Shown: piece after piece, positions 35,301 through 43,234 of the stretch
How the letters are laid out: the number at the start of each line of letters is the position of its first letter
Position numbering within the stretch: the stretch's first letter is position 1
Origin: Alphaproteobacteria bacterium
Lineage (GTDB): Bacteria; Pseudomonadota; Alphaproteobacteria; Rickettsiales; SXRF01
Direction of reading: 5' to 3'
Assembly (NCBI GenBank): GCA_025360605.1
Contig: JANYBV010000018.1
Coordinates: 124,001-188,000 of the forward strand
Length of the DNA stretch: 64,000 nt
Program-made: the position numbers and the translations under genes
Notes under the pieces: generated by a model
Databases searched by the model: none
Seen by the model: only the letters and a program-made list of their open reading frames with translations
Told to the model about the DNA's origin: nothing

Positions 35301-38077
35301 AACAGATAAGGTTGGGATGCTTCCGGTGGCATAAGTGGTGGTTTTTCATTGACACGTGTTCCGAGAAGATTGCTCAGTTTTCGTGCGATGTGTTCTGCTG
35401 TTCTTTTGGATATGGCGGCAGGTTTGCTTGCCGTGTTTGCAGAGGTGTCTGATGAAAATGTTGGGATTCCAACCTTATAATGCTCAGCATTTTCATGGAT
35501 AGTGATCTTGTCGAGCAATTCATCCGGCAGTCCGAGTTGTTCCTTGAATACCGTTCTCAGCACTTCAGGCAGTTTATCTTTAATCTGGCATGTTTTTTCT
35601 TTGGGCGGTGAGTCTGTCTTGTTGGCGCTGGTGGAGTTATCAGCCGGTATGTTATCGGGTGCCGCGCTTTTTTGCAGCCTTCCGTCGGTTTTGCCAAATT
35701 TTGTGTGTTTGGGGGCGATAGCAGGAGTTTTGGCTTTAACGCCATTGGTGGTTGGGGTATCTTCAGTTTTTTCGATTTTTTTGGCGATGCTAAAGTAAGG
35801 TTGCCTGAATTCAGGCAAATTATCTTCGGCGGATACAAATGGTTTGATAAAACAAATTTCCGCTTTCTTGACGCAGGCAAGAATCTGGGCGCGCTCATCG
35901 TTGCGGATGTTCAGGCCCATGCGCTCACGTTGTGCCGGAGAAAAACTTTTAATGTAAGCAAGGCGTTCAAAAAATCCGAGTTTTTCTAGCCGTGCAGGAT
36001 CAATTTTATGGGGATCTTCTTTGGGAAGGGATATCTCGGCGGGAGTTTTCTTTTTTTTGGGCGCGACTATAAATGGCCTGCGAACAGGGATTTCATTATC
36101 AAGATCATCCAAAGAAATCTCTGGTTCCTCATGGCTTTCTGTTGCCGCGTCTTCGGCCGGCTTGGCATGGACAGTTTTCCGTCGATCAAAGAATTTGCGC
36201 AGCGCTGAAGAAAGCTTGCAGGCTTCAATGACAATGTCATTATGTTCTTCGCTTACCGGTTCATCGGGATAAAGGGTGAGGTCAAACGTGGTGACGGGAT
36301 CACGCGTCACGCGATTTTTTATTTCCGCGTTATAGTGTTGCTTGTTTAGCAGGGCGGCAGCATTTTTCTTAACTTCAACTTGTATATCATGATGGATGGT
36401 ATGGGCATGATCTTTTGAAAGCATTTCGATCAGCAATTCATCAAAAAGTGCATCGAATCGTGCTTTGTTGTCATTTTTGATCACCCTTCGCAATGATTCG
36501 GATTGTCGGCAAGCGGCAATGATTGCGGCATTGAGTTTGGCATGGGCAGGGTCGTCCGTAACTATGGTCAGCGTAAGGCGATCGGCAAGTGACTGGAGTT
36601 TTTCTTCCTGAGTCGTCATTTCCGGAATTGTATTTTTAATAATTTTGGCAAGGTTCATCCGAATTTCTTTTTCAACCGCTTCAGGTATTTTTAATGGCTT
36701 TTCCGGACGGAGGTATTCATTAAGCAGATCAAGATATAACTCCTGATAACTGTCGGTATTACGCAACTTAACCAGCTTACGCATGGCTTGGGATTGCTTG
36801 CAGGCCTCAATGACGGCTTCATTATGGCCTTTGCTCGTTTCGTCATTCATGTCGACCACTAAATCAACATCGCGGGCGTGATAAACGGGGTGTTGTTTGG
36901 AATAGCCGGAATTAAATAGCTGTAGGGCATTTTTTAAAATGTCTGCTTCAACTTCAGCCGGTAGGTTTTCCGTACGTTCCGGCGAAAGAAAGGGGATGAT
37001 GCCTTCTACGAATTTACGGTCATAGCTTTCGTCTTCCTCCAGTTCGAAAGAGGTGCGAGGCCTTGAAGCGCCTTTGGGCAATTTAGCATAATCCTCTAGA
37101 GGTATAGTCATCCTGTTGCTGGGATTGTCGATATGCCGGAGCTTCACCACCCATGATTGTCTTCTCCGTTCATCGGTTTCGAGTTGGGTACGTGCTATGA
37201 AGTCAGGAAAAATTTCAGATACGCGTGTAATTTCTGATGCCAGCGGGGTGTTTTCATAAAACTTACCCCATAGCTTGGTAAATTCAGGTACATGATCTTG
37301 AATGACAGGTACTATTTCCCTGACTTGTTCAGGTGAAAGCGGTTCTATGAAGGGATTATCGCTTTGTTGTTTTTTTACGAAGGGGCCTTTGTCTTCAGAA
37401 GCTTCGATTAACTCAAATTTGGTTTCTCTGCCATTTTTTTTGTCAATCACATGGACGTGTGCGGGGCCATGTTCGTATTTATCACCACGTGTTGTTACTT
37501 GCGGATGTTTTACCCCACGCCCATTTTCAACAAAGCTGGTCAGGTTGTCGTTACCGTCAACGGTTGGGGGGGTGCTTTCACTTTTCAAATCAGTGCTATC
37601 GAATTTTTCCGGTGCATAGACCACAATACGGTAGTCATTCTTACCGGAGGTAACGTCGAATCCCCATCCATACGATCCGGCTGCTTTGGGGTGTTCCGGA
37701 TCAGGGGCAAACTGTATCAGATGCTCATCAAATAGAGCGTCAAACCGTGCTTTATTTTCCTTTTTGATAAAGTTGCGTAGAGATTCCGTCTGTTTGCATG
37801 CTGTTATGATGGCTTCATTGAGTTTGGCGTGATCAGGATCATCAGGCACAATTATCAGTTCCATGCGTTCGGCGAGTGCGGAGATTTTTTCTTCCTTGCT
37901 GGTTATTTCCGGAATTGAACTTTTGATAATATTTGCAAGGTTAAGCCGTATACTTTTTTTAATAGTATCAGGAATTTTCAAAGGCTCGTCCTGTCGCAGA
38001 TAGGACTCTAGCAGTTCAGTATACAATGCCTGATAACTATCGATGAAGTTATGTTGTGCAGGTGATGGCTTATCCAT
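32387..38077 (-). CDS. Giant modular repeat protein (1896 residues), unknown family
   Basis: I recognise no domain family across this uninterrupted frame. No signal peptide or membrane helix is seen, so it should be cytoplasmic unless exported by another route. The protein is built from internal repeats. Module A is at residues 13-122 and 442-551, about two thirds identical by eye. A related half-module with the core EACKQS is at about 376-438 and 565-632. Module B is at about 835-912, 921-1028, 1260-1410, 1489-1582 and 1764-1872. Module C is at about 1080-1200 and 1651-1755, each ending NP(L/F)KNY. Module D is at about 696-768 and 1438-1500, with a shorter version near 1066-1090. Linkers are rich in Pro, Lys and Thr. 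No clear ribosome-binding site precedes the ATG. It is followed by thiE (2 bases), with fba upstream. A frame this long without a stop, with conserved repeats, is certainly coding; function is unknown. Confidence 0.9.
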   Translation of the reverse strand: MDKPSPAQHNFIDSYQALYTELLESYLRQDEPLKIPDTIKKSIRLNLANIIKSSIPEITSKEEKISALAERMELIIVPDDPDHAKLNEAIITACKQTESLRNFIKKENKARFDALFDEHLIQFAPDPEHPKAAGSYGWGFDVTSGKNDYRIVVYAPEKFDSTDLKSESTPPTVDGNDNLTSFVENGRGVKHPQVTTRGDKYEHGPAHVHVIDKKNGRETKFELIEASEDKGPFVKKQQSDNPFIEPLSPEQVREIVPVIQDHVPEFTKLWGKFYENTPLASEITRVSEIFPDFIARTQLETDERRRQSWVVKLRHIDNPSNRMTIPLEDYAKLPKGASRPRTSFELEEDESYDRKFVEGIIPFLSPERTENLPAEVEADILKNALQLFNSGYSKQHPVYHARDVDLVVDMNDETSKGHNEAVIEACKQSQAMRKLVKLRNTDSYQELYLDLLNEYLRPEKPLKIPEAVEKEIRMNLAKIIKNTIPEMTTQEEKLQSLADRLTLTIVTDDPAHAKLNAAIIAACRQSESLRRVIKNDNKARFDALFDELLIEMLSKDHAHTIHHDIQVEVKKNAAALLNKQHYNAEIKNRVTRDPVTTFDLTLYPDEPVSEEHNDIVIEACKLSSALRKFFDRRKTVHAKPAEDAATESHEEPEISLDDLDNEIPVRRPFIVAPKKKKTPAEISLPKEDPHKIDPARLEKLGFFERLAYIKSFSPAQRERMGLNIRNDERAQILACVKKAEICFIKPFVSAEDNLPEFRQPYFSIAKKIEKTEDTPTTNGVKAKTPAIAPKHTKFGKTDGRLQKSAAPDNIPADNSTSANKTDSPPKEKTCQIKDKLPEVLRTVFKEQLGLPDELLDKITIHENAEHYKVGIPTFSSDTSANTASKPAAISKRTAEHIARKLSNLLGTRVNEKPPLMPPEASQPYLFLPRDFAQVAGIPSSNIPDFARHILQTSLGLRDSQLQSINVQAKGRYYRIKIPEITTEYEKGTGDPCFEKGSEVEKITQSRAELAIALSEALGIRLKNSEDTPIFEKDFAFIKPPAPPVSTPPPANGEQKKEPRTLDLSKMNPLEEISYVNLLPEAQRLAETQGPIEYRVARLCHFMVHDLTQLQKEWACYVINNELREQLNTPFTSATLGKNPNILAEAIKAKYPDGPTTMAGALKMAVQLKPHTPHRDALEVFLQRVQRPQSRLPDHNPLKNYHSTLRNSASFDVLKRGAIFYSKDSVKPPPPETEKKTEKKPPKPKVKLPTSETIKPEDQIEPFLYFSLPEFERSLHNHNNEPIETRATEIVRDILAFTLGLHEDQIGAIRVERASNGSGNTLLKVKLPFISCTYDAVDGAPDPNDEHIVTPRPIPPKPPKPAVTDESETVAEETEAPPVKRETVTETLTPTQVAQLLSDADSLGVPIENTPTTAVVDNKVRFRTKPEPVDPVIAPDKHLFVPQKRSFAERFAAFSALPEEQRKRFLADAPIMREIRKANIWFVKHGEETVPCLYITQDIKQTLRLQDDKEVEKALQDVFRSTFGLKFQQFSAIKLEKTGSLYKIKLRPITYEHEHVDGNVTLETLSALQVAKALEETAGVKNIGSSTRGNHESNVRLIYSSENIGNGAAANGKEEPKPSRGKRFIDMIRRRFTSNEDKIFPTPPMCVLVLNREESGNIQFIGEPRAFDLQLAEFHNYLTSHALTEDQQTQVFKSFDAILGTTFTENPPDLETLKKAITEHPVHSCKESADHLRLGHLLSIIKKSNGFSTDNPFKNYAPKEYYPPVPFLFVPKQLLDKYAPDEDGSKMEAVLRDMIQASMDLSDIEREAIVFEKPLTTETSNGNAVKIRLPSVGYGYHETATIENEGPHLVTKTFTPAEVANALNIEFDIALNTQEGSGTTHAKKIIANGKGPQTVRK

Positions 38078-38287
38078 AAGCGCGACAATCCGCGTTTAAT
38101 GGCAGGCAATCCAAGCAATTGTTCTCGACGCAACAGATGGTTTTCATCACTGCCTTTTTCAGCCAGTTTTTACGGTCACTTAAACTAGATTAACTTCTTT
38201 GGTAAGAATAGTGACAATTTGAAGAAAAGCAGGCTCACGCCCTCTTTTCAAACAGGGTAAAAACCGGTGCCGAGGAAGGTAGGCGGA

Positions 38288-39217
38288 TTAAAGTTCGCCT
38301 TTGTACACTTTAATGATATTATCGAGAAGCTTAAGCGCTTCTTCGCGTGGACGCTGGAAGGTGTTGCGGCCGATGATGGAGCCGTTGCCGCCTCCATCGC
38401 GGATGCCGCGTACTTCGTCCAGCAGCTCTTTTTCGCCCTTGGCATTGCCACCGGAAAATACGACGATACGCTTACCGGCAAAGCAGGCTTGTTTCACATG
38501 GGCGATACGCTCAGCCATGGTCTTAATGCCAACCTTTTCAGATTCATAGACCTTTTTGGCTTCAGCCTGTTCAAGGAATTCGGTTGGGGGCTTCACTTTA
38601 ATGATGTGGGCGCCGAGCAGGGCGGCCATATGAGCTGCGTATGCACAGACATCCATAGCGGTTTCACCATCTTTGGAAATGGATGCCCCACGTGGGTATG
38701 ACCAAATCACGACGGCAAGGCCAGCGGCTTTGGCTTCTTCCGCCAGTTCGCGGATTTCTTCCATCAGGCTGAAGGCTTCATGAGAACCCGGATAAATGGT
38801 AAAACCAATAGCGGAGCAACCAAGGCGAAGCGCATCCGCCACCGTGGCGGTTACGGCCTGATCGGGCACACTGTCTTTCGGGGTGAGAGAATTTGAGCTA
38901 TTAACTTTTAAAATCAATGGGATCTGACCAGCAAAGGTGTCGGCTCCGGCTTCGATCATCCCAAGCGGTGCGGCGTAGGCGTTCAGACCTGCATCGATAG
39001 CGAGCTGAAAATGATAATGCGGGTCGTAGGCATCAGGATTTTTGGCAAAACTGCGGGCAGGGCCGTGTTCGAAGCCCTGATCGACTGGAAGAATCACCAC
39101 ATGCCCCGTGCCACCCAAGCGACCCTGCATCAGGATGCGTGCAATGTTGGCTTTGGTACCTGGGCAATCACTTTCGTAATGGCTGAGGATTTTTTTTACT
39201 TTGGGGGTCATTTTCAT
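38288..39217 (-). CDS. fbaB: Class I fructose-bisphosphate aldolase (DhnA/FbaB type)
   Basis: This aldolase splits or forms fructose-1,6-bisphosphate by a Schiff base. The 309 residues form a TIM barrel with HVVILPVDQGFEHGPARSF, the Schiff-base lysine region AHIIKVKPPTEF and the phosphate-binding VVFSGGNAKGE and GGGNGSIIGRNTFQR. It is the prokaryotic class I type, not the zinc class II enzyme. GGAGAG lies five bases ahead of the ATG. About 210 bases without a recognised gene separate it from the repeat gene downstream. Confidence 0.93.
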   Translation of the reverse strand: MKMTPKVKKILSHYESDCPGTKANIARILMQGRLGGTGHVVILPVDQGFEHGPARSFAKNPDAYDPHYHFQLAIDAGLNAYAAPLGMIEAGADTFAGQIPLILKVNSSNSLTPKDSVPDQAVTATVADALRLGCSAIGFTIYPGSHEAFSLMEEIRELAEEAKAAGLAVVIWSYPRGASISKDGETAMDVCAYAAHMAALLGAHIIKVKPPTEFLEQAEAKKVYESEKVGIKTMAERIAHVKQACFAGKRIVVFSGGNAKGEKELLDEVRGIRDGGGNGSIIGRNTFQRPREEALKLLDNIIKVYKGEL

Positions 39218-39324
39218 GTAGTCTCTCCGGATTCATCGTGGCAAAGTCTGTTGCATAGCCTGTTTCTTTCTGATTATCAATTGGTAATATCCGTTCTCCC
39301 ATCCGTTTTTCTGGTATCAAACCT

Positions 39325-40935
39325 GTGGCTTCTATCATTTATAACCTAAAGGAAAATAAGCGGTTTTTACTTAAATTGCTGGCATTAAGCACGTTCGTGA
39401 TGACTCCTTTATGGGTGATGCTGGCGCTGAAATGGCCCCGTGCCCATGACTTTATTTTTTATGCGGGCATATTAAGCGATTTTTCCGCCCAATTCTGGCA
39501 GGGGCAGTGGTATCCGCGCTGGCTGATGAATGTGTATGATGGGTATGGCAGCCCCATCTTTGTGTACTACAATCCGCTCAGTTTTTTCCTGCTCACACCC
39601 TTCCAGTGGCTTGCGCCTTGGGATCCTTATGGGCTGTGGCGTACAGTGTTGGGTATGCAGCTTGCCCTGTTCGCTGCGGGTATCACCAGTTACAGGTGGC
39701 TACGCCATTATTTTCCGGTGGCACAGGCGCAGACAGGCGCACTGCTGTATGCCGGTTTTCCCTATGTCACGATTGTGGTGTATTTCAATTATGGTCTGGG
39801 GTCACTCTGGGCAATTGCCTTTATGCCGCTGGTTTTGGAATCGATTGACCGGATACGCAATCAGGGTTGGCGCAGCGGTGTGCCAGTTTTGGCAGTGGCG
39901 TATGCGCTAATGTGCCTTTCGCATCTGGTGACGCTGTTTACATTTATCATGGTTCCATTGAGCTATGCAGTCGTTATGGCTGCACCGAAAGACCGATTGC
40001 GCCAGCTTTTCTGGGTAGGTTTTAGTGGATTTCTGGCGATTTTATTATCGCTGTTTCATTTGCTACCCATGCAGCTCAACCAGCCGTATATCGTTGCCGA
40101 GCGCTTTACTTCCGGCCACCTAAATTACGCCGGACATTTCTGGATGTTGCACTCGCTGTTCGGGTTTTTATGTTTTATTCCGCCGCTGGTGGGATTGTAT
40201 TTCGAGCAACCGAAATTTGCAGGCAAACGACCGGTGACACGCGTCATGCGTTACTGGATGATTACGCTGGCCGTGATGCTGTTTATGATCCTGCCCTGTT
40301 CGAAGTGGCTGTGGGATGCGGTGACACCGTTACATTACCTGCAATTCCCAATGCGTTTCTATATCCCGATGTGGCCAGCGGTTGTTTTCTTGGCGGTGAC
40401 ATGGTTGCCGCAGGCCAAAACGCGCGGCATCTATCCTTTTTTACTGACGGTGATGCTGGCGAATACCGCCATCAATTCGTGGGAATCATGGTTTAATGAC
40501 GCTACGCCCGCTGCAGGCACTAAAACCATTGTGGGTCTTAACAACAACCCTGAATCTTTTCCGCGCTGGGTAGAAATGCCGTTACCTTACGGCCTTTTTG
40601 AAAGCGGCCAGCAGGCGGCTATCGTGGGTGTTAAGGGCATTGTAAGTGTGACACACTGGTCCGCAGGCGATATACGGTTGCATACCGAGATGACCGGCGG
40701 CGAGGGACGCGTGGTCTTGCACCAGTTTTATTATCCCTATTGGCACAGCAACGATGGAACCGTTGAACCCTTTCACGGCTTGCTTTCTATAAAAGTGCCT
40801 TCCGGTAGCCACGACATCACGATCACGGGTGGCGAGTTGGCAGGCGAACGCTTAGGGGAAATGATTAGTCTGGCGGCACTGTGTGCTATTGCGCTGATTT
40901 CAGTTTATAAGCGCCGCGAAATTCCGGCAGGCTGA
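39325..40935 (+). CDS. Polytopic membrane protein, PTPS-related/glycosyltransferase-like
   Basis: The 536 residues hold about ten membrane helices and a periplasmic C-terminal beta-rich domain (about 430-515) before a last helix. The N-terminal part matches the pattern of the 6-pyruvoyl-tetrahydropterin synthase-related membrane family (PF10131), related to GT-C glycosyltransferases: RAHDFIFYAGILSDF, then QWYPRWLMNVYDGYGSPIFV and the YYNPLSFFLL stretch. The first loop Asp after RAH suits a GT-C catalytic position. The start is a GTG without a good ribosome site, so the N-terminus is uncertain. Its last 50 bases overlap the end of cheR on the other strand. Substrate unknown. Confidence 0.8.
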   Translation: MASIIYNLKENKRFLLKLLALSTFVMTPLWVMLALKWPRAHDFIFYAGILSDFSAQFWQGQWYPRWLMNVYDGYGSPIFVYYNPLSFFLLTPFQWLAPWDPYGLWRTVLGMQLALFAAGITSYRWLRHYFPVAQAQTGALLYAGFPYVTIVVYFNYGLGSLWAIAFMPLVLESIDRIRNQGWRSGVPVLAVAYALMCLSHLVTLFTFIMVPLSYAVVMAAPKDRLRQLFWVGFSGFLAILLSLFHLLPMQLNQPYIVAERFTSGHLNYAGHFWMLHSLFGFLCFIPPLVGLYFEQPKFAGKRPVTRVMRYWMITLAVMLFMILPCSKWLWDAVTPLHYLQFPMRFYIPMWPAVVFLAVTWLPQAKTRGIYPFLLTVMLANTAINSWESWFNDATPAAGTKTIVGLNNNPESFPRWVEMPLPYGLFESGQQAAIVGVKGIVSVTHWSAGDIRLHTEMTGGEGRVVLHQFYYPYWHSNDGTVEPFHGLLSIKVPSGSHDITITGGELAGERLGEMISLAALCAIALISVYKRREIPAG

Positions 40936-41710
40936 CAAAGAGGTTGGTGGGGTCCACAAGGCTTTCGGTTGCGCCAAGGATTAGCACCCCGTGAGGTGGT
41001 AATGCTTTGGCCATTTTTTCGGTGATTTTTGCTTTCGTTGCATCATCAAAATAGATCAGCACATTGCGGCAGAAGATAATGTCGAATGTGCCAAGTGCCT
41101 TATAATCATCCATCAGGTTGTTCGTTTTGAACTGTACCATATTGCGGATATCGTCTTTCAATTGCCAGCTGGTGTCGGGCAGCGAATTGAAATATTTAAT
41201 CAGCATCTGGATAGGCAAGCCGCGTTGTGCCTCAAACTGGGAGTAGATACCAAGCTTCGCCTTATCGACAACTTTTTTGGCGAGGTCGGTTGCGATAATT
41301 TCAAAATTCCATCCGGCCATTTTAGCCGCGTCTTCGCGGATGCAGATACCGATGGTGTAGGGCTCTTGTCCGGTGGAACAGGCGGCGCTCCAGATACGCA
41401 TGCGCTTGGATGTTGCAAGGCTGTTTATCATCATTGGAAACACAATGCTGCGTAGCTGTTCATACGGTTTGATATCGCGGAAGAATGAGGATTCGTTAGT
41501 GGTCATTGCTTCAGTAATTTCCACCAGCAATTCTTCGGTAGGCTTGGTGCGGATGGTTTGGCACAGATGCGAGATATCGTTAAGCTGCCTGCTTCGTGCG
41601 ACGGGCAGCAGGCGGCTTTCCAGTAGGTAATGTTTATCTTCCGTCAGTGCAATTCCGGAGCGTTTTTTGAGCAGTTCGGATAGCAGGCGGAATTCATCAT
41701 CACTAATCAT
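40886..41710 (-). CDS. cheR: Chemoreceptor glutamate methyltransferase CheR
   Basis: CheR methylates receptor glutamates with S-adenosylmethionine for adaptation. The N-terminal helical domain begins FRLLSELLKKRSGIALTEDK, and the SAM-binding motif is IWSAACSTGQEPYTI, with FDIIFCRNVLIYFDD later. Length of 274 is normal. It is last in the che operon and lies 1 base after cheB; its 3' end overlaps the convergent membrane-protein gene by 50 bases. Confidence 0.96.
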   Translation of the reverse strand: MISDDEFRLLSELLKKRSGIALTEDKHYLLESRLLPVARSRQLNDISHLCQTIRTKPTEELLVEITEAMTTNESSFFRDIKPYEQLRSIVFPMMINSLATSKRMRIWSAACSTGQEPYTIGICIREDAAKMAGWNFEIIATDLAKKVVDKAKLGIYSQFEAQRGLPIQMLIKYFNSLPDTSWQLKDDIRNMVQFKTNNLMDDYKALGTFDIIFCRNVLIYFDDATKAKITEKMAKALPPHGVLILGATESLVDPTNLFVSLPEFRGAYKLKSAQ

Positions 41711-41711
41711 A

Positions 41712-42833
41712 TCAGCCCTGCCTGTCTATTTGTCGCACAAGCAATGGTGCTATGTCGTTTAAAGGCAAAATGGCCTTACATAAGTGATTTTCCGCCACTG
41801 CTTTTGGCATGCCGTAGACAACGGAGGTGGCTTCATCCTGAGCGATTACACTGCCGCCGTTTTTTACTACATCTTTGGCGCCTTCCATCCCGTCTTGTCC
41901 CATTCCCGTCAGCACAACGACTGCAAGGTGCTGGCCGTAGATCGCGCTTAACGAGCGTAGCATGGGGTCAGCTGCCGGACGGCAGAAATTTTCCTGCGGG
42001 TTTTTATTGAGGTTGATGATGACATCATTCATGCCGTTTTTCGTCATCACCATGTGAAAATCCCCAGGGGCAATGTACGTATGCCCTGCGAGCGCCACTT
42101 CATTACTTTTACCCTCAGTGCAGGGACGGCCAGCCGACTTTGTGATCTGATCTGCCAGCAAGGTCGTGAAGGTGGGGGGCATGTGCTGGGTAACGAAGAT
42201 GGGGATATTTTTCAGATGTCCCTTCAACTGACCAAATAGCGTCATCAGTGCCTGTGGGCCACCCGTAGATGATGCAATCGCAAGTGCGCGGATGCCTGAG
42301 GGATTGAGTAATTCACCCGCCATAAGTTTCACCACATTTGCCGCAGGTTCGCGGTTTGGAGGCCGTGGGGCAGGGATGTATTGTGTTGGCATTGCCGGTG
42401 TAGCAGTAACAGTGTCATTGATGGAAGATTGTGGCAGGCCGCCAAGTGCCAGAATTTTGGTGATGAGTTCGCGGTAAAAACCTTCGACCTCGTTGCCGAA
42501 TTTGGCGGTTGGCTTGGCAAGATAATCCGTTGCCCCAAGCGACAGTGCCTGCATGCTGATCGAGGCATTGCGTAAGGTCAATGTCGAGGACATGATAATT
42601 TTGCTGTTTGGGCTGATCCTGATCAGTTCGGGCAGGGCGGTGATACCGTCCATGACAGGCATTTCAATATCAAGCACGATGATCTGTGGCTGAAGCTCTT
42701 TCGCTAGTGAAATTGCTTGTTGGCCGTTGGAGGCAGAACCGGCAATGGTGATATGTGGATTGGCGGTGAGTGCCTTGTTCATCAGGCCACGTATGATTGC
42801 CGAGTCGTCGACCAGCAACACGCTTACGGTCAT
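41712..42833 (-). CDS. cheB: Chemotaxis methylesterase/glutaminase CheB
   Basis: CheB removes methyl groups from receptors when phosphorylated by CheA. The receiver domain (about 1-120) has LLVDDSAIIRG, the phospho-accepting Asp in IIVLDIEMPVMDG, and DYLAKPT. The catalytic domain (about 180-370) has the Ser in IASSTGGPQALM, His in VTQHMPPTFT and VVLTGMGQDGMEG. AAGGAG lies seven bases before the ATG. Length of 373 is normal. Confidence 0.97.
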   Translation of the reverse strand: MTVSVLLVDDSAIIRGLMNKALTANPHITIAGSASNGQQAISLAKELQPQIIVLDIEMPVMDGITALPELIRISPNSKIIMSSTLTLRNASISMQALSLGATDYLAKPTAKFGNEVEGFYRELITKILALGGLPQSSINDTVTATPAMPTQYIPAPRPPNREPAANVVKLMAGELLNPSGIRALAIASSTGGPQALMTLFGQLKGHLKNIPIFVTQHMPPTFTTLLADQITKSAGRPCTEGKSNEVALAGHTYIAPGDFHMVMTKNGMNDVIINLNKNPQENFCRPAADPMLRSLSAIYGQHLAVVVLTGMGQDGMEGAKDVVKNGGSVIAQDEATSVVYGMPKAVAENHLCKAILPLNDIAPLLVRQIDRQG

Positions 42834-42866
42834 GGCAAAACTCCTTCGTGTGGGTACGCCATAGAG

Positions 42867-43232
42867 CTAGAGCATGTTGATTTGTTCGAGTTTCCCTCGG
42901 ATAATGCCAGCATCAAATGGTTTCATAACATATTCATCAGCGCCCGCACTCATTGCTTGTACGATATGTCCGAGTTCGCTTTCAGTGGTGCAGAACAGGA
43001 CTTTAGGGATATTTCCATCGGGCATAGCCCTTAGTAATTTAAGAAACTCCAACCCGTCCATCACCGGCATATGCCAGTCGAGTAAGATAAGATCAGGCTT
43101 TTGAGTCTGACAATGTTCATAGGCTTTCTGGCCGTCTTCGGCTTCCGACACTTCAAAACCAATTTCTTCGATAATCCGGCGGACGAGTTTACGCACCACT
43201 TTCGAATCATCAACAATAAGGCAGCTTTTCAT
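42867..43232 (-). CDS. cheY: Chemotaxis response regulator CheY
   Basis: A single-domain receiver of 121 residues that should carry the signal from CheA to the flagellar switch. It has the acidic pair in LIVDDSKVVRK, phospho-accepting Asp in LILLDWHMPVMDG, the conserved Thr in LFCTTESE, and Lys in YVMKPFDAG, so all active-site residues are intact. It lies between cheW (2 bases) and cheB. Confidence 0.95.
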   Translation of the reverse strand: MKSCLIVDDSKVVRKLVRRIIEEIGFEVSEAEDGQKAYEHCQTQKPDLILLDWHMPVMDGLEFLKLLRAMPDGNIPKVLFCTTESELGHIVQAMSAGADEYVMKPFDAGIIRGKLEQINML

Positions 43233-43234
43233 AA

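Noticed and set aside
38078-38287. Possible promoter or terminator in the 210-base gap between fba and the giant gene
   Set aside because: Only a weak TTGTCA with poorly matched -10 candidates and an imperfect short stem were found, not enough to call either.
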